Part shown: piece by piece, positions 22,691-64,000 of the stretch
Layout of the letters: every line of letters starts with the position of its first letter
Numbering within the stretch: the first letter of the stretch is position 1
Assembly: GCF_030463535.1 (NCBI RefSeq)
Contig: NC_132878.1
Location: 92,087,007-92,151,006, forward strand
Length of the DNA stretch: 64,000 bases
Reading direction: 5' to 3'
DNA from: Salminus brasiliensis
Taxonomy: Eukaryota > Chordata > Actinopteri > Characiformes > Bryconidae
The notes under the pieces: generated by a model
The model's database searches: none
What the model was told of the DNA's origin: nothing
The model's input: only the letters and a program-made list of their open reading frames with translations
Program-made: the position numbers and the translations under genes

Positions 22691-23694
22691 CTTCATGTTC
22701 AAGCATCAGAAGAAATCCGGTTATTAACAAAAAGCAGTTACATTTTATTTGTAAATGGCATTTACAAATGAATATTTACATTTACATAATCTTTTATTTT
22801 TACAAAGTCATATTTCTCACAAAAATAGATCTCTTCTCAAAAAGTTTAAATATCTGTACATCTGCTATGAATATATTTACACAGGAGGTGGACCCGTCCG
22901 AAGGAGCCAATATTCAAATGTAACTCGGAATCTTCTCCAGTGTTCACATGTACAGCGACTAAGAGGAAATGTGGCTAAATACGGGAAATTAAAACACAGT
23001 TGTTAAAAAAAAAACAACCAAAACACCACTCGCAAATTACAAAATAAGACGAAATGCGTCAAAATGTGTCAAAATGTGTCTAAATAAATAATCTGAAAAA
23101 AAGAAGAAGATGGAAACGGGTGATGTGGTTTTGCGGCACAGAGAATTCAAACGTAGCAGTGCTACATTGGATCATATTTGGCAGGCGTGTGCAAAAGTGA
23201 CTTCTCACTGACTCGTCTTGTCTTGAAACTAATAAACACACACATCATTACCAGACACTGATAAATAAATACTAGTTTTTTGTTTTTTTGTTTACCGAAA
23301 AGAAAGTTTCAGATTTTCAGCAGGTGGAGTACTTTACAAGGCACTATTATGAAATATGGATGGATGGAAACATTATCTGGTATGTAATTAGCGCTTTCAG
23401 ATATCACATGACTACAAACTGTTACTTATATAAAACACACGTAAACAGAACTGACGCAATGTTCAAAAATCCCTCTAAACCCCCAAATAATACAGTTTAA
23501 CCCAACTCAGAATCACTAGCCAACGATCAATGTGTCAAATATTCCCGAAAACAAAAAGTGTCTGAAACGTCGTGAGGAGCTGAGGCAGAGAGTGCGGCCG
23601 TTTCAGCCGGAAACAAGACACAACCTATAGAGCGCTCTTAAAAATAAAGGTTTCTGTACGGACCTAGGGGTCACAAAACCATCACATATTATAG

Positions 23695-24096
23695 TACACT
23701 ACATGTCCAAATGTTTGTGGACACCCCTTCTAATGAATGCATTCAGGTGCTTTAAGCTGCACCACAACAATTTTCAAAAGAATAGGACTCTCCGAAGAAG
23801 ATAAACATGAACCTGCTAGCACCATGCTGCCTAATGCCAGGCGTGGGCTAAAGGGGTAAAAGGCCCCTGTTGAGCTGTGGAGTAATGGATGGTGCTCCAT
23901 CCAGTACGATTGGGATGAGCTGGGGAGTTGGGGATGATGAGGTGGGGTGGAGATCATCCAACATCCTAAATCCTAAATCTAGTAGAAAGCCTTCTTCCCT
24001 GGACAGTAGAGACAGTTACTCCAATGAAATACCATTAATTTTGGAAGAAACTACGGGTATGAGCACGTGTCCCAATACTTTTGTCCATATGGTGTA
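23695..24096 (-). mobile_element. 400-bp Tc1-type MITE, complete copy in the csmd2 3' region
   Basis: 402 bp between TACACTACATGTCCAAATG and TTTGTCCATATGGTGTA, with the same interior landmarks as the copy at 12381. It lies 2.3 kb downstream of the csmd2 stop codon. If the long UTR is real, it would be part of the mRNA and could fold through its inverted ends. Confidence 0.8.
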
Positions 24097-25654
24097 TCTT
24101 TTACATCATCTGGAAGGTTCCTTTGTGGTGGAAACGAGGCTGGTTAAACTTTAAAAAGGTTCCTCACACCCGCGTATCTCATTTACATTGCGTTAAAAAA
24201 ATCTACAGCTCTTTGATCATGTGTAAAGTGTGGTGAGATCAAATAAAGCTTGATCTCTTGGTTACAGCCCCAGTGTACATAGCCCAAACCATCCGTTTGT
24301 TATTTAACACTGGAAGGATCACACAGAGAGAGTGAGAGAGGGAGCGGAAATTGTTCTTTGACCATAGAAGTTCTCATTCTGAAGAAAGAAAGTAGTGAGA
24401 TCTTGTCGGTGAGCTAGTCTGAAGAACAGAGCTCAGTTCCTCCAGGTTTCTCCTGGATGCCCCCCAGTCCAGCCAGCACAGCGTGGAGGATGTGTTCAAC
24501 ACCAGCAGCAGCAGCAGCAGCAGCAGCTCACCTGATTTACCATCATTAAGCCCTGATTTACCAAACCAGGTGTTGTTCTGAGGAGTACTCTAAATAATAC
24601 TAGACTCCATGAGGAGAACTTTGGAGATGTTTTAATGTGATGGAGTGATGGAGAACCACTGATTCTAAAATTAGTGTTTTACTAAGCAAATAAACACTTA
24701 CCGCTCAGGTAAGGAGCTTTTTAGTCTAATTCTAAGTCAATTGTACTATATGTGGGTCATATAGTGATTTTATAATCTGGTTTTATTTTAAATTTTAGAA
24801 TTTATTGTAATAATTCAATTCAACATTAACTACATCCAAATCAGACATCCCTTCAAATCTTCTAAGTAATACTAATACTAAAACCAGTGTCACACCCGTC
24901 CGTCATTCTCTACAAGTGTGACATCTAAGGCTAACCTAACTTTGCCAATGCAACAAATTCATGCTCTTTTGAGATAAGCTGAAACCTGCAGAGCATTTTC
25001 GGGTGCTGTTTGTTAGCTCTGCTGTGCGCTGAGACCCACTGCACTGGGTTGAGTGATGTACTCTCAGAGTTGGCACTATTAAAAGCCTTTACTCTGCTTC
25101 CTCCACGAGACACCTTACATTTACACATTCTACAAATATGTGCGGCTCTCAGGATCTGAATTTGAAAAATATCAATCACATATTTTAGCTGAAACTGACA
25201 CATATCCGAGCGATTTTTTCAACTCTAATAAATTTCTATTATTATGTGAATCATATGTAGAATGGAGCAGGCTGTTTTAGAGCTCAGCACACTATTGTTA
25301 ACTAGCTCGTTAGGTTCCAGCAGGCTAGCAGGCCTATGGTAGCCTTTCTGTTAGCTACCTAATGTTTAATAGTTTGAAAGCCTTTTTTTTATTTGGAATT
25401 CAGTCCATGTTTATTGTGGCTGCTTCTGCATTTCAGGTTTAGTTTTTATAGCTAATCTGTAAAAGCGTTGTCTCTTTATGGATTTGGGTCTTGTGATTCA
25501 TAACGAATTTTTTTAAGGTGAGGTTCTACTGAACTTCTGCAAGCTGTTGTGGTAGAGCATTGGGAATAATTGGAAATACATGAAGAACCATCCATTAAAA
25601 GGTTGTTTGGGGAACCAAAAGTGATTGGTCTATGGTGTCTCTTCAAAGAACATT

Positions 25655-25800
25655 TCCATTTATGGCATGTGGCAGATGATCGTATCCAGAGTAAATTACA
25701 GTTTAACTATGTTACAGAGGTAAGAGAATGAGGAGCTGGGGAATTGAGCCCCACACTGGTGTTATCCACTACCACTGCCAACCTTTTAGTTCCACCTGGT
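25655..25800 (-). mobile_element. Family C SINE fragment nested in a decayed MITE
   Basis: Contains CGTATCCAGAGTAAATTACA (decayed tail), AATTGAGCCCC (B-box region) and GGTGTTATCCACTACCACTG. It sits between halves of a sequence that resembles the AGGAAC-rich MITE family. Confidence 0.5.
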
Positions 25801-26359
25801 CCCTTTATTTTTAAGAGTGAATTGCAGAATGGAGGGGTGCTCCTACTTTTTCAGACCCGTGTCTTCTGACCTGTTGCGGTAAGATATCAAGTGCAGTGGT
25901 AAGCGTATGATGATGCGGGTGATGCCAGGTCAAGAAAGCAATTTACACATATGATGATGCTAGCAAGACTGTGTAGCATTCTGGGAAAGGCTTACAAAAA
26001 ACCCCTCTCTGTTATAGAAGCAGCTCACAGTCCCCTGGAGACCTCCTCAGGGTTAAAATAACGCACACACAAAACAATACAAAATTCAACAGCACTCTTA
26101 GAGTGAGTTACACATCTTAATACACTCCACTCGAAATGTGAAGCTACCCCCACCCCCCCCACCACCCCAGAGTCCACGCAAAGCTTAAAGCCATAGGCAT
26201 GTGTGAGTATTGGCTCCTCTAACTGTGCTTGACTTCTTGTCCTACACCTGTGCGTCCTCCCGAGACGTAAGACTTGACCATCCTTGAAATTGTCCTTTGG
26301 AACAGGAGTCGCAAACAAAGCAACACTAAAAGTCTCATTCGTGTGCCGAACAGACTTCA

Positions 26360-59949
<33,590 letters not shown>

Positions 59950-60570
59950 CTGTGAAGATAAAAAAAGCCCTGAGTGAAGATGAAGAAAGGTAGAGGTGGC
60001 AAATTCCAATAAACAAGTGCTATAAAAAATTTTCATATGAGCATGACAAGGTGTACTAATAGAGGGTATGCATGCAACGTCAAAGGTGTGGAGAGCTGTT
60101 GTGTGATTGTCTGTACAAACAGATTCAGCAGAAATTCTGAGCTTCCTTTAACAGACTGATGAGAATTCAAGAGAAGATAAGCTAATGAGAAAGCAAGGGA
60201 AAGCAAGCAAACCTGGATGAGCCAGTCTTCTAAATGAGCCCAACAACAGTGTTCTCCGATATGAGGCTTTATCCTCTAAACAGGTGTGATTTGAGCCTCA
60301 GTTATCTGGACGTTTCATGGCCACACATTGCTGTCCATGAATCATTGGTTATTTAGTAACTTGGATAGATCGCTGTCAAGTCCAACTGCCTTTAACTTGA
60401 GCAGATAATCACTAGTTTCATTCCCGGTTTGCCCGTTTTGCCTAATGAATGCTGGAGTCGTGTTGCAGAATGCTTTATCACTCAGTCTGATTAAAGAGGG
60501 GAGTGTTCCAGAGGCAATGTGGCGTACAGTTGCAGTCCAAATTAAATAATGTACAAACCAGCAAAACTAA

Positions 60571-60776
60571 TAGTACAGAAGAAGTGTTTCCTCCAAATTC
60601 ACCACAAAATGGCACTGACTCAAACCTGTTGCAAACCTGGAACATAAACTGGACTCATGATATTCATTATGAAACAAACTAACAGTCCGAGTCAGTCCTA
60701 AATCTTTGTTGTATTTTACGGACATCTACTTGCTTACGAAAATGTACCTGTCTGTTTTAAATGCTGTAACCGTCAC
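60571..60776. repeat. Duplicated ~206-bp segment, copy 1
   Basis: From AAAACTAATAGTACAGAAGA to GTTTTAAATGCTGTAACC. Nearly identical to 62698-62911, same orientation. The first 70 bp resemble the terminal repeat of the element at 39879-40876. Confidence 0.9.
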
Positions 60777-61019
60777 TGCACACATACTTGGATACTTGGG
60801 TGATAAGCAAAACATTCACTAGAGTGCAGTTCAGAGTCAAAAGCTTCTGACAACAACAAACAGACTGTGGAGGAGGTTGTGATGCTGTACTTTCTACAAA
60901 AAGTGTGAGAAAAAAAGATCCACCATAAGTTTCTTGTGCAAACTGACAAACTGCTTACAATTCAAGTGTATAGAATTACACAAGTACAGTATATAAAGTG
61001 TGTAGAATAAAAACTTGTC

Positions 61020-61783
61020 TAGACTAAACTGTACTATTCTAAGACTGAGCCTAACCTGTACTATACTAGGACTGAGTCTGAACTATACTAGGACTGAGTC
61101 TGAACTGTACTATAGAAGGACTAAGCCTAAACTATATTAGGACTGAGCCTGAACTGTACTATACTAGGGCTGAGTCTGAACGGTACTAAACTGGGACTGA
61201 GCCTGAACTATACTAGGACTGAGCCTGATCTGTACTAAACTGGAACTGAGCCTGAACTACACTAGGACTGAGTCTGGATTGTACTATACTAGGACTGAGT
61301 CTGACCTGTACTATACAAGGACTGAGACTGAACTGTACTATGTAAGGACTGAGTCTGAACTGTCCTATACTAGGACTGAGCCTGAACTGTACTTAACTGG
61401 GACTGAGCCTGAACTATACTAGGACTGAGTCTGAACTGTACTATATAAGGACTGAGTCTGAACTGTACTAAACAAGGACGGAGACTGAACTGTACTATAT
61501 AAGGACTGAGTCTGAACTGTACTATATAAGGACTGAGCCTGGACTGTAATTACCTGGGACTGAGCCTGAACTATACCAGGACTGTGTCTGAACTGTACTA
61601 TACAAGGACTGAGACTGAACTGTACTATATAAGGACTGAGTCTGAACTGTACTATATAAGGACTGAGCCTGGACTGTAATTACCTGGGACTGAGCCTGAA
61701 CTATACCAGGACTGTGTCTGAACTGTACTATACTAGGACTGAGTCTGAACTGTTCTAGGACTAAGCCTCAACTGTTCTATATT
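61020..61783 (+). repeat. GGACTGAGTCTGAACTGTACTATA minisatellite
   Basis: Units of 24-38 bp with the core GACTGAGYCTGAACTGTAC, varied by insertions such as CTATATAAGG, CTATACTAGG and TTAACTGGG. A pair of about 110-bp blocks (61490-61600 and 61615-61730) is nearly identical, showing local higher-order duplication. Confidence 0.9.
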
Positions 61784-62638
61784 GAAGTATTAAGTAAAAA
61801 GTACAGTGAATATTCTGAAGCTGACACAAATGACCCTAAACAGGGGAAAATTAGTTAATTATTCAACTTTGGGAGTAAACCATCTATAAGCCTCCAAACC
61901 TCCATCTCTGCCCTGGCTCCTGTCCTTCCCGGTGCGTCTCATTATAGCCAGGACTCAGTGACCTTATCATTTTCAGTTCTTCTACTATTACACTCTGTCC
62001 CCCAGTGCTTCACTCCCAGCATCAGCAGTGGGAGATAAAGTACCTGTGTGTTTAATTACTGACCGATATGAAAATGATACTGATTCCAGTAGCGATTTTA
62101 AAAGACTAAAAATTAGCATATTCAATAATAGTTTCTCAAACTTTAATAAACAGTAGAGATTCTAAAACAATGAATAAAACATGAGATGTTGTAACAGCGA
62201 GAGCTGAGCATCCCAGAAGTCTTAGTGAATTATTGGTTACTGTTAATAAGGTCTTAATTTTCAGTAATGGTGTGCAACTGGTTACTAATAATGCAACATA
62301 TTCTGAGAAACTGGAACAAGAGCACAGACTGGTATATATTAGAATTGCCTGTTCTGTTCTGTACAAAACTAACTACAAAAGTGTCCCTGATAAATAAGAT
62401 CAAGATTTATTATATATTACCTACATGGCAACAATATTCAACACACTGCTTATGTCAGCATTTGCAAACAGTTTGTACAGAAGTCCCTGTAGTTACTGAG
62501 TAATACACCTTAGTATGCAATAAACCTTTCTGCATTAAGGGGTTAAAGTGTCATCACTGATATAAAGTCTGAATGCTTACTATCTATCAATATCACTAAA
62601 CCAAAACTGAATATTACCGCCGCAATTATTAATTATTA

Positions 62639-62639
<1 letters not shown>

Positions 62640-62677
<38 letters not shown>

Positions 62678-62690
62678 TACACACAAGATG
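62640..62690. repeat. TA/CA compound microsatellite
   Basis: TA units to about 62668, then CACACACATACACACA. Confidence 0.9.
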
Positions 62691-62697
62691 ACAAGTA

Positions 62698-62910
62698 CCA
62701 AACTAATAGTACAGAAGAAGTGCTTCCTCCAAAGTCATCACAAAATGGCACTGACTCAAACCTGTTGCAAACCTGGAACATAAACTGGACTCATGATATT
62801 CATTATGAAACAAACTAACAGTCCTAGTCAGTCCTAAATCTTTGTGGTATTTTACGGACATCTACTTGCTTACGAAAATGTACCTGTCTGTTTTAAACGC
62901 TGTAACAGTC

Positions 62911-62911
<1 letters not shown>
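62698..62911. repeat. Duplicated ~206-bp segment, copy 2
   Basis: Partner of 60571-60776, about 95 percent identical by eye. It has a TA/CA microsatellite just before it and a long TA run just after it. Confidence 0.9.

Positions 62912-62914
<3 letters not shown>

Positions 62915-62987
<73 letters not shown>
62915..62987. repeat. TA microsatellite
   Basis: About 36 TA units between a duplicated segment and a family C SINE. Confidence 0.95.
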
Positions 62988-62989
<2 letters not shown>

Positions 62990-62994
62990 AGTGA

Positions 62995-63189
62995 TTGGTG
63001 TGGCACAACAGATAAAACCACTAGCTGGCAGTGAGCTATTACACCATGTGGGAGGGTTTGGGTGACCGTATGCTGCGCCACACCAATAGTCCCTGGGCAA
63101 GACTCCTAATACTACATTGGCCCAACTCTGTAATATGAGTAACCTTGTAAGTCGCTCTGGATAAGAGCATCAGCTAAATGCTGTACATG

Positions 63190-63192
<3 letters not shown>
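62995..63192 (+). mobile_element. tRNA-derived SINE (family C)
   Basis: A tRNA-like head (GGTGTGGCACAACAGATAA near 62997) leads to CTGGCAGTGAGCTATTACAC, ATGCTGCGCCACACCAATAG, TAGTCCCTGGGCAAGACTCC, and the tail TAAGTCGCTCTGGATAAGAG then GCTAAATGCTG. The element is flanked on both sides by TA repeats. Confidence 0.75.

Positions 63193-63249
<57 letters not shown>
63193..63249. repeat. TA microsatellite at SINE 3' end
   Basis: About 28 TA units directly after the GTACATGTAAATA tail of the SINE. Confidence 0.95.
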
Positions 63250-63251
<2 letters not shown>

Positions 63252-64000
63252 TGTATATAAGTGCCTGTGTTAAGTGCCCAATCAGGTGTAAAAGCCTGCT
63301 GAGTTACAGAATGATGGAAGGAAATGATGGACAGGCTGAGAAGAAATACATTTTTCATATATAAAAAAGTTCAGAGGGCAAAACCGTTTGACATCTAAAT
63401 GATAGCCAAATGGGCAGCAATGTGCTACTTAATGTCAGGAAGCAGGAAGGAAAGTGTTAGTGTGGGTGTCCCTAAAGCCACAGGTCGATTCGCCCGAATA
63501 TAAATCAAAAGTAATGATCTCGTAGCGAAAAGCACAGAGGCCAAAGGGCTGTGAAGGCTGCCACACACTCTGATGTATATTTCAGCAGGCGGAAAAAAGG
63601 CTGCTGGAACGGCAGGCTGGAGCACTAGGCCCCGGCGCGTTGGCTTTCCACTCCGACACTGCTGCTAAAGCTGCGCAGAATGGAGCGGTAATGTAGCTGG
63701 AGCTGAGCGGCTAATCAAACGGCTCGGATTTGAGCAGAGTGTGGCTTCAGCATCGGCGCGGAGGCACTTAATTCACACCAGTGCCTGATGGCCCTGTTAA
63801 ATGCTAACCATCTCTAAACGGCAGATCAGTGGAAGCTGTGGGGATCAAGGAGACGTGGCAGGATTTCGAAACATCTTTAACTTCTTTCAAGGGCGAGTCC
63901 ATACGAGAAACCTTCTCAATCTCCTGTGGAAAGTAGATACGGCTGCCGTGCTGCGCCACAGACGAACCCGTAGATACTAAGCTAAGGCAGTGACACAGGT

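Larger units (their letters stand above)
22740..26359 (-). other. Probable 3' UTR region of csmd2, end uncertain
   Basis: Sequence downstream of the stop codon. Between the transposon remnants it is mostly unique. AATAAA-type signals on the minus strand (TTTATT on the plus strand) occur near 25803 and again near 22745 and 22790. The stretch 22740-23690 is unique, moderately AT-rich and ends at the latter pair, as the end of a long UTR would. A 402-bp transposon derivative sits inside (23695-24096). At 24506-24527 there is a run of CAG triplets (CTG on the transcript strand). The UTR extent is a guess; transcript reads would settle it. Confidence 0.35.
59950..64000 (-). other. csmd2 upstream intron, partial
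   Basis: No further Sushi or CUB exon was found on the minus strand up to the window end. Besides the repeats listed, 63400-64000 is unique and GC-richer, with no exon that keeps the CSMD pattern; 60777-61019 and 61784-62639 are plain. Confidence 0.6.

Noticed and set aside
63400..64000. Possible further csmd2 exon near the window end
   Set aside because: Searched on the minus strand for Sushi or CUB cysteine patterns with phase-1 borders and found none.

Overview
This window is vertebrate, almost certainly teleost fish, genomic DNA. Gene sequence is split into short exons with canonical GT/AG borders. The rest is dense with fish-type repeats: Tc1/mariner transposons and their short non-autonomous derivatives, tRNA-derived SINEs, a non-LTR retrotransposon, microsatellites and large minisatellites. 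The repeat repertoire fits an ostariophysan (characin, catfish or relative), but that placement is an impression and not a test.

Only one protein-coding gene is well supported: the 3' end of a CUB-and-Sushi multiple-domain gene (CSMD family, best match csmd2), on the minus strand from about 59949 down to the stop codon at 26360. Ten coding exons can be placed with exact splice borders (174, 74, 112, 180, 66, 159, 113, 88, 136 and 160 nt). Their phases agree at all nine junctions and give 1262 coding nt: the last three Sushi domains, a conserved stalk, a transmembrane helix and a 50-60 residue cytoplasmic tail with an NPxY-type motif and a C-terminal PDZ-type ligand. The 5' part of the gene lies beyond base 64000. 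A long 3' UTR may run down to about 22740.

Layout. Bases 1-22700 are intergenic downstream of the gene: Tc1-type elements (about 1993, 5930, 9810, 12381, 19333, 20640), SINEs (17558, 18893, 22161), a hierarchical AT-rich minisatellite with duplicated flanks (7727-8758), a large TATACA-rich array (15062-16290) and a 481-bp tandem duplication (19788-20759). Bases 22700-26360 are the probable 3' UTR. From 26360 to 59949, exons alternate with introns packed with repeats. These include a SINE-derived 68-bp minisatellite (34046-35400), a Tc1 relic split by a 1.4-kb LTR-like insertion that carries a 48-bp minisatellite (36630-39020), a Tc1-like element with long inverted repeats (39879-40876), a 126-bp repeat block (49081-49400), a 360-450 bp period block (50100-51965), a CTCTACACAC-type array (53291-54147) and a 5'-truncated LINE whose reverse transcriptase has lost its catalytic loop in frame (56745-59090). 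Bases 59950-64000 lie in the next intron.

Nothing here looks like a wholly new biological system. The observations most worth checking are two near-perfect fold-back hairpins of similar geometry (14130-14171 and 56695-56740), several minisatellites with higher-order structure or a visible transposon origin, the nested LTR-like insertion, and a symmetric 66-nt csmd2 exon beside CA/TG repeats that could be alternatively spliced.
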